A DNA stretch of 64,000 nucleotides from [Clostridium] scindens (GTDB lineage Bacteria > Bacillota > Clostridia > Lachnospirales > Lachnospiraceae): assembly GCF_019597925.1 (NCBI RefSeq), contig NZ_CP080442.1:413001-477000 (forward strand). The letters are read 5' to 3'. Numbering within the stretch: position 1 is the stretch's first letter; each line of letters opens with the position of its first letter. Below are positions 1 to 8,928 of this stretch, in pieces. The notes beneath the pieces were generated by a model. That model was not told the origin of the DNA. It did no database searches and saw nothing but the letters and a program-made list of their open reading frames with translations. A program made the translations under genes and the position numbers.

Positions 1-1
1 T

Positions 2-163
2 GGAGATATTGACTGGGGAAGATTTATTAGCGCCCTTATGGATACAGGCTATGACGGCGCAGCCTGTATCGAGATCGAGGACCGGGCATTTGAAGGAAGC
101 GCCGAAGACATTAGAAGATCAATTATTCTGTCAAAGCGGTATATGGAGCAGTTCATCATTTAG
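2..163 (+). CDS. Sugar phosphate isomerase/epimerase, C-terminal end only
   Basis: Only the last 53 codons are in the window, reading from base 2 to a TAG at 161-163. The tail contains GDIDWGRFISALMDTGYDG followed by an acidic CIEIED segment, the typical last strand and helix of xylose-isomerase-like (AP endonuclease 2) TIM barrels, which isomerise or epimerise sugars and sugar derivatives using a divalent metal. The ABC-type binding protein starts 36 bases downstream, so it is probably co-transcribed with the import and redox operon that follows. A second member of the same superfamily closes that operon at 8929-9747. The substrate cannot be told from the sequence; the family call is fairly firm, the reaction is not. 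Confidence 0.7.
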   Translation, partial: GDIDWGRFISALMDTGYDGAACIEIEDRAFEGSAEDIRRSIILSKRYMEQFII

Positions 164-199
164 ATGCAAATCTATCAAAATACAAAGGAGGAAGAAAGT

Positions 200-1231
200 A
201 TGATGAAAAAAATGTTGAGTGTAGGCTTGATTCTGGCAATGGTGCTGTCGCTTGCGGCGTGTACGGGAAAGAGCAAGGAGGCGGGAAAAGACGACGAAAA
301 GAAATCCAAATCTTCGGATGGCAGTTATGAGATTGCCATCGTCCCTAAAGATACTACCAATGACTGGTTCCAGTGCATTGCACAGGGCGGTGAAAAGTTT
401 GGGAAGGAAAAAGGATGTACCGTCTATATGAAGGGCGGGACGTCGGCAGATGCATCATTACAGATCGAGGTTATCGAAGACCTGATCGCGTCCGGCGTTG
501 ACGCGCTCTGCGTAATCCCGAATGATATTGATGCGCTTGAAAGCGTGCTGAAGAAAGCGCAGGATGCCGGAATCGTGGTGGTTACCCATGAAGCATCCAC
601 GCAGAAGAATACGGAATATGACCTGGAGGCCTTTGACAATGCGCAGTTTGGAGCAACGATCATGGATTCTCTGGCATCCCAGATGGAAGAGAAGGGTCAG
701 TATTGCGTAATGGTAGGAAGCCTTACCAATGGCTCCCACAACGAATGGGCAGATGGCGGCATCGCAAGGCAGGAGGAAGAATATCCGGATATGGAACTGG
801 TAGGGGACAGGATTGAGATCAAGGACAACTCGGAGACTGCTTATGAGAAGGCCAAGGAAATGCTGAAGACCTACCCTGAACTGAAGGGATTCTTCGGGAC
901 GGCAGCCCAGTGCGTGCCAGGAGTGGCAAGGGCAATTGAGGAACTTGGCCTGGTAGGAAAGGTATCCTTATGCGGAATGGCATTGCCAAGCGCTGCCGGA
1001 GAATATATTGAGCGGGGAACAATGGAGACTATTGTTGCGTGGGATCCTTACGAAGTGGGATATGCCATGTCCAACCTGGCCTACATGATTCTCTCCGGCG
1101 AAGAGATCAAAGAGGGCATCAATCTGGGGGCAGCAGGATATGAGGACATGAATATCATGAATGATAAAGTGCTGGTTGGTTCCGGCTTCCTTGAGATCAC
1201 AAAGGACAATTTGAAAGACTATGACTTCTAG
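200..1231 (+). CDS. Ribose-type ABC transporter substrate-binding lipoprotein
   Basis: 343-residue periplasmic-binding-protein (type 1, RbsB-like) that should capture a sugar-like ligand outside the membrane. It starts with MMKK, a hydrophobic signal segment and the lipobox LSLAACTG, so Cys is lipid-anchored. The ATG at 200 is chosen because AAAGGAGG lies just upstream; an in-frame ATG at 164 would leave a non-signal extension. The body shows the RbsB-like pattern: EIAIVPKDTTNDWF near the N-terminus, then IEDLIASGVDALCVIPND. It is followed by its ATPase and two permeases in the same direction. It resembles the second binding protein at 31345-32361, suggesting related ligands. Ligand unknown. 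Confidence 0.9.
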   Translation: MMKKMLSVGLILAMVLSLAACTGKSKEAGKDDEKKSKSSDGSYEIAIVPKDTTNDWFQCIAQGGEKFGKEKGCTVYMKGGTSADASLQIEVIEDLIASGVDALCVIPNDIDALESVLKKAQDAGIVVVTHEASTQKNTEYDLEAFDNAQFGATIMDSLASQMEEKGQYCVMVGSLTNGSHNEWADGGIARQEEEYPDMELVGDRIEIKDNSETAYEKAKEMLKTYPELKGFFGTAAQCVPGVARAIEELGLVGKVSLCGMALPSAAGEYIERGTMETIVAWDPYEVGYAMSNLAYMILSGEEIKEGINLGAAGYEDMNIMNDKVLVGSGFLEITKDNLKDYDF

Positions 1232-1303
1232 AGAACTATCCCAAAGGCAGGGGATATATGGGGACAGGCGCCCCTGCCTGAGGGAGCGGGAGAAAGAAAG
1301 GAT

Positions 1304-2797
1304 ATGGCTATGTCTAATTATGTATTGAGGGCAAAGGAAGTCTGCAAGACTTTTTCCGGCGTGTATGCGCTGAATAAAGTGAACATTGACATCCGCCAGG
1401 GAGAAGTGCATTGTCTGGCCGGGGAAAATGGATGTGGCAAGTCGACGCTGATTAATATTATCTCTGGCGTATATACCAGAGACTCGGGAGAAATAGAGCT
1501 GAACGGGAAGGTATATAAGAAGATCACGCCAGCGGAGGCAATTGAAGAAGGAGTCCAGGTGATCTATCAGGACTTTGCGGTGTTTCCCAATCTGACGGTG
1601 AAAGAGAATCTTTCCATAAGCACGATGGTTTCATCCCATAAGAAGATTATGAACTGGAAAGAGTCTGAGAAAATTGCGCAGAAGGCTATGGAGATGATTG
1701 GCGTAGAACTGGATATGGATCAAGAGGTAGGAGAAATATCCGTGGCAGACAAGCAGCTGGTGGCTATTTGCAGGGCGCTTATCAACGATGCGAAACTTCT
1801 AATTATGGACGAGCCGACCACGGCGCTTACAAAACGGGAAGTAAAGACGCTGTTTCAGACGGTCCTTAGGCTGAAGCGGCAGGGACTGTCCATTCTCTTT
1901 GTAAGCCATAAGCTGGATGAGGTATTTGAGATATGCGACAGATATACCATTCTCAGGAACGGAGAGAATGTTCTGACTGGCAGCACGGAAAAACTGGATA
2001 ATCGAAGTTTTGCCTATTATATGACCGGGAGGCGTTTTCTGGATGTGAAGTTTACAGCCCCAAAAAAAGGGAAAGAGCCTTTGCTTGAAGTGAAGCATCT
2101 GACGGCGGAGGGTGCCTTTTCGGATGTGTCGTTTACGTTATATCCTGGCGAGATCTTAAGCGTGGTGGGCCTGCTGGGATCTGGCAGGACAGAACTTGCC
2201 CTGGCGCTCTTTGGAATTCAGCCGGCATCCTCCGGAGAGATTATGGTTAAGGGCAGGAAAGCGTGCATCAGCAAAGTTACGGATGCGGTAGGGCTGGGAA
2301 TTGGATACGTACCCGAGGACCGGCTAACGGAGGGGCTGTTTATGAAACAGTCCATCGGGGATAACCTGGTCATTTCCAAGATTGAAAAACTTGCAGGCAG
2401 GCTTGGAATTCTAAACCGAAAGAAGATGGAAGCCGAAAAGACGGATATCATGAAGCGCATGAAGATAAAAAGCCCGTCGCCGGATTATGCGGTATCTACC
2501 CTCTCAGGCGGCAATCAGCAGAGAGTCGTGCTGGGCAAATGGATTGCGCGGAATATGGACGTGCTGATTCTAAACGGGCCGACGGTAGGCGTGGATATCG
2601 GATCCAAATACGACATTCATCAGGTGATGAAGGAACTGGCGGATGAAGGAATGGGAATCCTGATGATTTCCGACGACCTTCCGGAAGTCCTGGCGGTATC
2701 CAATCGAGGCATAGTGATAAAAAACGGCAGAATTGCCGGCAGTTTTGAAACGGATGGCACGACGACAGAAATGCTTGACGAGATGATTGGTGTCTAA
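1304..2797 (+). CDS. Ribose-type ABC transporter, double ATPase subunit (RbsA-like)
   Basis: 497 residues with two fused nucleotide-binding domains, as in RbsA/MglA proteins that energise pentose and hexose import. The first half has a good Walker A (GENGCGKSTL) and Walker B (LLIMDEPTTALT). The second half has the degenerate P-loop usual in this family (GLLGSGRTEL) and a clear signature (LSGGNQQRV). Its Walker B is unusual: LILNGPTVGVD, where Asp-Glu of DEP is replaced by Asn-Gly, so the second site is probably inactive in hydrolysis. The start is ATG 1304 (a second ATG lies at 1310) behind GAAAGGAT. The gene ends 12 bases before the first permease. Confidence 0.92.
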   Translation: MAMSNYVLRAKEVCKTFSGVYALNKVNIDIRQGEVHCLAGENGCGKSTLINIISGVYTRDSGEIELNGKVYKKITPAEAIEEGVQVIYQDFAVFPNLTVKENLSISTMVSSHKKIMNWKESEKIAQKAMEMIGVELDMDQEVGEISVADKQLVAICRALINDAKLLIMDEPTTALTKREVKTLFQTVLRLKRQGLSILFVSHKLDEVFEICDRYTILRNGENVLTGSTEKLDNRSFAYYMTGRRFLDVKFTAPKKGKEPLLEVKHLTAEGAFSDVSFTLYPGEILSVVGLLGSGRTELALALFGIQPASSGEIMVKGRKACISKVTDAVGLGIGYVPEDRLTEGLFMKQSIGDNLVISKIEKLAGRLGILNRKKMEAEKTDIMKRMKIKSPSPDYAVSTLSGGNQQRVVLGKWIARNMDVLILNGPTVGVDIGSKYDIHQVMKELADEGMGILMISDDLPEVLAVSNRGIVIKNGRIAGSFETDGTTTEMLDEMIGV

Positions 2798-2809
2798 GGA
2801 GGGTGAAAA

Positions 2810-3850
2810 GTGACGTTAATAAAAAAACTACTGCATAGAAGCGAATTCTATCTGGCATTCATTATTTTGGTCTTTGCATTCTTTGTACAGGCCCGGAGCG
2901 GGCAATTCCTGACAGCCAATAATCTGGTGGATCTGTGCGTATCCATGATCGTGCCATCCATCTTCTGCATGGGAATGCTTCTGGTAGTCATTACAGGGGG
3001 AATAGACGTATCTTTTACGGCGTTGGCGAGCCTGTCTGTCTATGTGGGCATTGATATCCTTCTTCGGATGGAGTATGAAGGCAGCGTCCTTGTGGCCTTT
3101 CTTCTAGTGGCTGTACTGTCTGCCGCCCTTGCGGCGCTTAATGGGCTGTTTATTGCCATTTTGGAATTGCCGCCGCTGATCGTGACGCTGGGGACCATGT
3201 CAGTATTCCAGGGAATCCTCCTCGGAATCCTGAACGCATCATCCCAGAACGTCCTGCCTGAGGGAATGAGCAAGTTCGGGCTGGCAAGCCTGTTCCAGGT
3301 AACGAACAAGAAGTTGAATATCACTTCGGCCATGCCCTATTCCATTTTTCTTCTGGTAGGAATCGTTGTGGCAACCTGGCTGATCCTGAGACACACGATG
3401 CTGGGAAGAGGGATATACGCTGTGGGCGGTAATAAAAATGCGGCAGTCAGGATGGGATTAAAGGTAAAGAAGATCAAATTCTTTGTCTATTGCTATATTG
3501 GAGTACTGGCAGGAATCGCGGCAGTCATTCGCATCTGCATGGCAAGATATAATCCGCCCGGCAATATGATGGGGATGGAGATGAATGTCATCGCCGCTGT
3601 TGTTCTGGGAGGGGCGAGCCTAAGCGGTGGAAAAGGAACCATACTCGGAACGCTGCTCGGGATGGGACTGATGACGCTAATGGAGAACAGCCTGCTGCTT
3701 CTAGGAGTTCCGGGCTATTGGCAGACTTTATTTACAGGAATCATTATTGTCATCGGGACTTCAATTACCTCTTACCGGGCGGCGAATATAAGGAAAAGAT
3801 CAGTAGACAGAAGAGGGAGTGGAACATGCAAAAAAGTAAACGAAATTTAA
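2810..3850 (+). CDS. Ribose-type ABC transporter permease 1 (RbsC-like)
   Basis: 346-residue polytopic membrane protein of the branched-chain/ribose permease family, with about eight to ten hydrophobic stretches and the diagnostic VITGGIDVSF segment and VLGGASLSGGKGT motif near the C-terminus. It starts with GTG at 2810 after GGAGGGTG. Together with the next gene it should form the heterodimeric channel served by the upstream ATPase and binding protein. Its 3' end overlaps the start of permease 2 by 25 bases, implying translational coupling. Substrate unknown. Confidence 0.9.
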   Translation: MTLIKKLLHRSEFYLAFIILVFAFFVQARSGQFLTANNLVDLCVSMIVPSIFCMGMLLVVITGGIDVSFTALASLSVYVGIDILLRMEYEGSVLVAFLLVAVLSAALAALNGLFIAILELPPLIVTLGTMSVFQGILLGILNASSQNVLPEGMSKFGLASLFQVTNKKLNITSAMPYSIFLLVGIVVATWLILRHTMLGRGIYAVGGNKNAAVRMGLKVKKIKFFVYCYIGVLAGIAAVIRICMARYNPPGNMMGMEMNVIAAVVLGGASLSGGKGTILGTLLGMGLMTLMENSLLLLGVPGYWQTLFTGIIIVIGTSITSYRAANIRKRSVDRRGSGTCKKVNEI

Positions 3851-4821
3851 ATAATTGGTTATTGCTATATCAGAAAGATAAAATATTTTTTCAATTGCTG
3901 ATCATTGCTGTTCTTGTCTTTGGGGCTGTAGCGTTTATGAAGCCGGACAAGTTCCTGACTTCTGAAAATATCCTTTCTATGCTAACCCAGTTTCCTCAAT
4001 TCGGGATTATGACATTTGGAGTAATGCTGGCTATGCTTCTGGGAGGAATCGATCTGTCAATCGTGGCTATTGCAAACCTCTCATCTATTGTCGCCGCTTT
4101 TATTATGACCGGCGGCACGGGGGCGCAGGAAGGCAGGGAGATGGCGATACTGGCAGGTATCATTGCAGCGGTTATCGTGGGGGCGGCTGCCGGTCTAATT
4201 AATGGAGTTGTGATATCGAACTTTCATGTGCCGGCGATGCTTGCAACAATCGGAACCGCCCAGGTATTCCAGGGAGTATCGATCGCGCTTACGAAAGGGA
4301 AGGCGATCAGCGGTCTGCCAGAGGCGTACTCGTCGATCGGCGGCCTTAATGTAGCGGGAATCCTTCCCGTTCCATTCCTGGTGTTTATAATCTGTGCGGT
4401 GATCCTTGGATTTATCCTGGCACGCACCACGTTTGGAGCCAATATCTATATGCTTGGAACCAACGTAAAGGCTGCTGGATACAGCGGAATCAAGGTGAGA
4501 TCATATACGCTTAAGCTTTTTGTTATAGGGGGAATCCTGGCAGCGTTGGGAGGGATGGTTATGATGTCCAGAACCAACAGCGCGAAAGCGGATTATGGGG
4601 AGGCCTACACGCTGCAGTGCGTCATGATCGCAATCCTGGGAGGCGTGGATGCACAAGGAGGCGCCGGGAAGGTCCGAAGCGTGGTAGTTGCCATATTCAT
4701 CGTACAGATTATATCGTCAGCGATCAATATGTTCCCGGTACTGAATACATATACCAAGACACTGATATGGGGACTTACCCTGATTGCCGTCATGGTATGG
4801 AGAATGTTCTCGAAAGATTAA
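3826..4821 (+). CDS. Ribose-type ABC transporter permease 2 (RbsC-like)
   Basis: 331-residue second permease with the same family landmarks (MLLGGIDLSIV, AILGGVDAQGGAGK). The ATG at 3826 is chosen because it has a good GAGGGAG ribosome site; a longer reading from 3718 would lie inside permease 1. The N-terminus is polar (MQKSKRNLNNW) before the first membrane helix. The presence of two different permeases, not one homodimeric RbsC, is typical of autoinducer-2-like and some deoxysugar importers and is repeated in the second importer at 33922-35866. Sixteen bases separate it from the flavoenzyme gene. Confidence 0.9.
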   Translation: MQKSKRNLNNWLLLYQKDKIFFQLLIIAVLVFGAVAFMKPDKFLTSENILSMLTQFPQFGIMTFGVMLAMLLGGIDLSIVAIANLSSIVAAFIMTGGTGAQEGREMAILAGIIAAVIVGAAAGLINGVVISNFHVPAMLATIGTAQVFQGVSIALTKGKAISGLPEAYSSIGGLNVAGILPVPFLVFIICAVILGFILARTTFGANIYMLGTNVKAAGYSGIKVRSYTLKLFVIGGILAALGGMVMMSRTNSAKADYGEAYTLQCVMIAILGGVDAQGGAGKVRSVVVAIFIVQIISSAINMFPVLNTYTKTLIWGLTLIAVMVWRMFSKD

Positions 4822-4837
4822 AGGAAAGGAGAGCATT

Positions 4838-6841
4838 GTGCAAGACAAAGGCACAGTGCGGTTAGTAGATATGGAAAATGCAAGCCAGAAATTTACCAAA
4901 TTATTATCACCATTCAAGATCGGGAAGATGGAGCTGAAGAATCGGTTTATCTTTCTTCCGCATCTTACCGGTTATGCAATTGATGAGGGGTGGATGGATT
5001 GCGGCCTGTTCTCCGAGCGCAACATCCAGCATTATGTGGAGCGGGCGAAAGGAGGAGCGGCAGCAGTTACAGTGAGTCAGAATGTTGACCCATACAGCAT
5101 GATGTCCGACGAGTACCCGGTTGGAAGCGATCCCAGGAATAAAGAGAACTTCAGGAGGCTGGCCGCAGAGGTGCATAAGTATGGCTGCAAATGCATCACG
5201 CAGCTGAATCACGGAGGACATAATACGCTGAAGAATCCTCCGCAGATTCTTGTGGCACCTTCCCAGATGCCAGAGCCGTCCTGCCACTTTAATACAAAGG
5301 AACTTGAAAAAGAAGAACTGGAGCAGATCAAAGATTATTATGTCAAGGCAGCAACCCTGCAGCAGGGCGTGGGCTGGGACGCAGTTGAACTTAAGATTGC
5401 CCACGACGGGCTTCTTAGGACCTTTATCTCACCGTTGTTCAATAAGAGGGAAGATGAGTATGGAGGCAGTTTCGAGAACAGGATGCGCTATCCGCTGGAG
5501 ATCATTGAGGCCATCCGCGAAGCGGTGGGCCCGGATTATCCCATCGGCATCCGCCTGTGCGTGGATGAATTCATAGAAGGCGGGTATTCCATGGAATACG
5601 GGCTGAAAGTCGCCAAACGGCTGGAAGAAGCAGGCGTGGATTATCTCAGTACGGATGCAGGATCATTCAGTTCCTTCTACATGGAGATTCCTCCGGCTGT
5701 CATTCCCTTAGGGTTCGCACTCTATATGAGCGCGGAATTAAAGAAGACGGTGGACATCCCCGTCATTGCCTTTGGGCGAATTAATGACCCTGTTCAGGCA
5801 GAGATGCTGCTTGAAGAGGACTGTGCAGATCTGGTTGGCATGTGCCGCCAGCTGATCTGCGATCCAGAGACGCCGAATAAGACGATGCGGGGAGAAGTAG
5901 ACGATATCCGTCACTGTATCGCATGCAATGAAGGATGCATTGGAAATGACGGCATTGATGTGGAATGCGTACAAAATCCGGGGGCAGGCCGGGAAAAATA
6001 TTTTGGCATTGGGACGCTTCAGAATGCAGAGATACGTAAAAAAGTCATGGTCATCGGCGGAGGAATCAGTGGTATGAAGGCGGCGGAGATTGCTGCCAAG
6101 CGGGGACATGAGGTGTCTCTCTATGAGGCGAGCGACAAATTAGGCGGACAAGTCCTTTTGATTGAGAAGATGCCCTACCGGGCAGAAGTAGGGGAGGTTT
6201 ATCGATATTTAAAATACCAGTTAAAAAAATATAATGTAGCAATCCATATGAATGTGAGAGTAGAGCGGGATCTTGTGGAACGGGAAAATCCCGATGTGAT
6301 TATTGCGGCCACTGGCTCTAAGGCGCTGATTCCTGATTATATTCAGATGGATGAGGCCCGTATAAAAGTGATCGATTGCAGGCAGGCGATGGAGAACCTG
6401 GAATTGATAGGGGACAAGGTGCTGGTATTTGATGACATTGGCTATTATCAAGCCAGCGGCGTGGCTGATTACGTGACGTCCCTGGGGGCTGATACGACGG
6501 TTGTTACCACCAGCAACTTCCTTGGATGCGACATCGAAGGAACCAATAACGCATTGCTGCTGCAAAGGCTGTATGAGCGGGGCACCCGGATTATTGCCTC
6601 CCACACGATCTCGAAGATTAAAGGTGACGCAGTTGTTCTAAGGAACGTATATAGCCAGGAGGAAAAGGAAATCGGCGGATTTGACACGGCTATCATAGCG
6701 GCCCAGAGCAGATCGGATAACGATCTGTACAAAGAACTGAAAGCAGCAGGTAGAGATGTGCGGGCAGTGGGCGACTGTGTCGCGCCAAGAGCCATCGAAC
6801 AGGTGATATTTGATGCCGAGCTGGCAGGCAGAGAGATATAA
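4838..6841 (+). CDS. OYE/2,4-dienoyl-CoA reductase-like FMN, 4Fe-4S, FAD flavoenzyme (atypical active site)
   Basis: 667 residues. An N-terminal FMN-binding OYE barrel spans about residues 15-370, followed by a Cys cluster (CIACNEGC, then Cys nine residues later) for a 4Fe-4S centre. A C-terminal FAD/NAD(P) domain starts at VMVIGGGISGMKAAEIA. This is the layout of 2,4-dienoyl-CoA reductase, BaiCD/BaiH and trimethylamine dehydrogenase. The active-site segment that normally reads HxAHGYL is KIAHDGLL here, so the usual proton-donor Tyr is absent and the chemistry may differ from enoate reduction. GTG 4838 is chosen for AAAGGAGAG just upstream. EtfB and EtfA follow directly, so ETF is the likely electron partner, as for trimethylamine dehydrogenase. 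Substrate unknown, probably the imported compound. Confidence 0.85.
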   Translation: MQDKGTVRLVDMENASQKFTKLLSPFKIGKMELKNRFIFLPHLTGYAIDEGWMDCGLFSERNIQHYVERAKGGAAAVTVSQNVDPYSMMSDEYPVGSDPRNKENFRRLAAEVHKYGCKCITQLNHGGHNTLKNPPQILVAPSQMPEPSCHFNTKELEKEELEQIKDYYVKAATLQQGVGWDAVELKIAHDGLLRTFISPLFNKREDEYGGSFENRMRYPLEIIEAIREAVGPDYPIGIRLCVDEFIEGGYSMEYGLKVAKRLEEAGVDYLSTDAGSFSSFYMEIPPAVIPLGFALYMSAELKKTVDIPVIAFGRINDPVQAEMLLEEDCADLVGMCRQLICDPETPNKTMRGEVDDIRHCIACNEGCIGNDGIDVECVQNPGAGREKYFGIGTLQNAEIRKKVMVIGGGISGMKAAEIAAKRGHEVSLYEASDKLGGQVLLIEKMPYRAEVGEVYRYLKYQLKKYNVAIHMNVRVERDLVERENPDVIIAATGSKALIPDYIQMDEARIKVIDCRQAMENLELIGDKVLVFDDIGYYQASGVADYVTSLGADTTVVTTSNFLGCDIEGTNNALLLQRLYERGTRIIASHTISKIKGDAVVLRNVYSQEEKEIGGFDTAIIAAQSRSDNDLYKELKAAGRDVRAVGDCVAPRAIEQVIFDAELAGREI

Positions 6842-6853
6842 GGAGGATGTGGG

Positions 6854-7705
6854 ATGAACATTGTAGCATGTATCAAACAGGTTCCTGATACGAATGAAGT
6901 GAGGATCGACAGCAAGACGAACAATCTGGTCAGAGAAGGGGTTCCTTCTATTATGAACCCTTTCGACGAATCAGGAGTGGAGCTGGCTCTTCGCCTGAAA
7001 GAACGTTATGGAGGAAGGATCACGGTAGTTTCCATGGGGCCGGGACAGGCGCGGGAGGCATTGCAGCAGGCGCTGGATATGGGGGCGGATGAAGCCATCC
7101 TTCTGAGCGACAGAGTATTTGCGGGTTCGGACACTCTGGCAACCGGGTATATCCTGGCACAGTACATAAGCGGCCTCGATTACGACCTGATCCTATGCGG
7201 AGCGGAGGCGATTGACGGCTGTACCGGACAGGTGGGCCCGGTGATTGCGGAGAATCTTGGCATTCCTCAATTTACATATGTAAGTGGAGTAGAATGGGAA
7301 GATGAGCAGTGGAATATCGCAAGAAGCGTGGGCAGATATCTGGAGTACCATGAAGCAAAGGGGAAGATTCTCGCATGCGTCATGAAGCAGATTGCGGCTC
7401 CGAGAGCCGCGCACCCATGCAGCCGAAATCCGAAAGTTATAAGCGCAAGGGAAATCAAGGGACTGGATCCAGGACGTGCAGGAAGTACAGGCTCCCCTAC
7501 CCGCGTGGTAAAGATTCAGATGGCAGATGCCAGGCAGAAATGCTATGTGGCAATAGATGACAGGCTGCCGGCGAGAGAAAGAATTCAGAGTATTATTAAC
7601 GGAGGCATAGAGTCAAAAGAAAAGGTAGAATTGATAAGAGGGTCTTCAGAGTCCTTGGCGTATAAGATACTGAGCCTTCCGGAAGTGGAGAGAAACGTAG
7701 TCTAA
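6854..7705 (+). CDS. etfB: Electron transfer flavoprotein beta subunit
   Basis: 283-residue EtfB. It opens with MNIVACIKQVPDTNEVRID and has the MNPFDESGVE segment and the flavin/nucleotide region CGAEAIDGCTGQVGP. In electron-bifurcating ETFs the last motif usually reads DGDTAQVGP, so the family pattern is recognisable but two positions differ (Cys for Asp, Gly for Ala). It pairs with the downstream EtfA to shuttle electrons to or from the adjacent OYE-type enzyme. A strong AAGGAGGATG precedes ATG 6854, only 12 bases after the flavoenzyme stop. Confidence 0.93.
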   Translation: MNIVACIKQVPDTNEVRIDSKTNNLVREGVPSIMNPFDESGVELALRLKERYGGRITVVSMGPGQAREALQQALDMGADEAILLSDRVFAGSDTLATGYILAQYISGLDYDLILCGAEAIDGCTGQVGPVIAENLGIPQFTYVSGVEWEDEQWNIARSVGRYLEYHEAKGKILACVMKQIAAPRAAHPCSRNPKVISAREIKGLDPGRAGSTGSPTRVVKIQMADARQKCYVAIDDRLPARERIQSIINGGIESKEKVELIRGSSESLAYKILSLPEVERNVV

Positions 7706-7730
7706 GTATGCGGGGAAAGGAGTAATGACA

Positions 7731-8924
7731 ATGATCAGGATAGAAAAAGAGAGATGTACCGGATGCGGCATCTGTATCAGAAAATGTCCTTTTGGAGCGT
7801 TAAAGATGGAAGAAGGCGTGCCTGTGGTATCGGACAGCTGCCTGGGGTGCAATGCCTGCTCGAATGAATGTCCGGCAGGCGCGATAAGAAAAGATGAGGA
7901 GAGCCTTAAGGCGGAGGATATCGGTACCTATCATGATATATTCGTGCTGGCGGAGCTGGAGCCGCTAAGCGGAAAGGTGCAGAAAGTCACACTGGAATTA
8001 ATTGCTGAGGGACGGCGTATTGCTGACAAGTTGGGGGAAAAGCAAAAAACTCTGCTTTTGTGCAGCCAGATGCCCGAGGATATAGAGGAGAGAGCGGGGC
8101 GTGCGGGATGCGATGAGATCATTCTGGTAAAAGACCAGATGCTTAAAGAGTATAATACGGACCTGTATGCGGATATTGTTACTAGAATCTGCCAAAGGTA
8201 CCGCCCGTCAGTTCTGCTGATACCTGCCACGGAGACGGGAAGGGACCTGGCACCGCGGGTTTCTGCCAGGCTTCAAACTGGGCTTACCGCTGACTGTACG
8301 GGATTTGATGTGGATCAGGAAGGAAATCTGATACAGATCAGGCCAACCTACGGCGGCAATATCATGGCATCGATCATCAGTCCGGGATGCCGTCCTCAGA
8401 TGGCTTCCGTAAGGCCGAATGTGTTTGCGGCAGAGACAGAAGTGAATCAGAAAATGGCTGTGATCAAAGAAGAGCATATTGCGATAGATCCGGGCAGTAA
8501 AAGAACCTGCCGGACTTCGTTGGAGGAAAATCCGAAGTCCTATAAGAACGTAGCAGAATCCGATATGGTGATCGTGGCAGGCTATGGCGTGGGCAGTGCC
8601 GAGAATTTTAAGAAGATAGAGCGTCTGGCAGTCAAGATGGGGGCAGCTATCGGCGCGACCCGCAAGGTTGTGGATGAAGGCTGGGCCCCGTTCGATATTC
8701 AGGTGGGGCAGACCGGAAAAACCATTGCGCCAGAATTGTATATTGGATTTGGCGTATCCGGCGCGTTGCAGCATACCATCGGGCTTCGAAATGCGAAATA
8801 CGTGGTGGCGGTAAACAGCGACCCGGCGGCCCCTATATTTGCCATGTGCGACCAGGCGATCCTGGGCGACTGCGTGGATATAGCGGAACATATGGAACGC
8901 CTGCTTGATGGCAAGGAGGGATAA
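7731..8924 (+). CDS. etfA: Electron transfer flavoprotein alpha subunit with N-terminal two-cluster ferredoxin
   Basis: 397 residues. The first about 60 form a bacterial ferredoxin with two Cys sets (CTGCGICIRKCPFG and CLGCNACSNECPAG). The rest is EtfA, ending in the FAD-binding region (GYGVGSAENF, VGQTGKTIAPELYIGFGVSG). Ferredoxin-fused EtfA is known from ETFs of anaerobic reductases such as caffeyl-CoA reductase (CarE). I infer that electrons pass between ferredoxin-level carriers, ETF and the OYE-like enzyme. ATG 7731 is preferred over ATG 7725 because its distance from GGAAAGGAG is normal (about 8 bases). It is followed four bases later by the epimerase gene. Confidence 0.93.
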   Translation: MIRIEKERCTGCGICIRKCPFGALKMEEGVPVVSDSCLGCNACSNECPAGAIRKDEESLKAEDIGTYHDIFVLAELEPLSGKVQKVTLELIAEGRRIADKLGEKQKTLLLCSQMPEDIEERAGRAGCDEIILVKDQMLKEYNTDLYADIVTRICQRYRPSVLLIPATETGRDLAPRVSARLQTGLTADCTGFDVDQEGNLIQIRPTYGGNIMASIISPGCRPQMASVRPNVFAAETEVNQKMAVIKEEHIAIDPGSKRTCRTSLEENPKSYKNVAESDMVIVAGYGVGSAENFKKIERLAVKMGAAIGATRKVVDEGWAPFDIQVGQTGKTIAPELYIGFGVSGALQHTIGLRNAKYVVAVNSDPAAPIFAMCDQAILGDCVDIAEHMERLLDGKEG

Positions 8925-8928
8925 AAGG

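Noticed and set aside
424..739. Minus-strand open frames inside the first binding-protein gene, and many like it elsewhere
   Set aside because: They lie fully within a well-supported gene on the other strand, show no recognisable motif and have no ribosome site; they are coding shadows.
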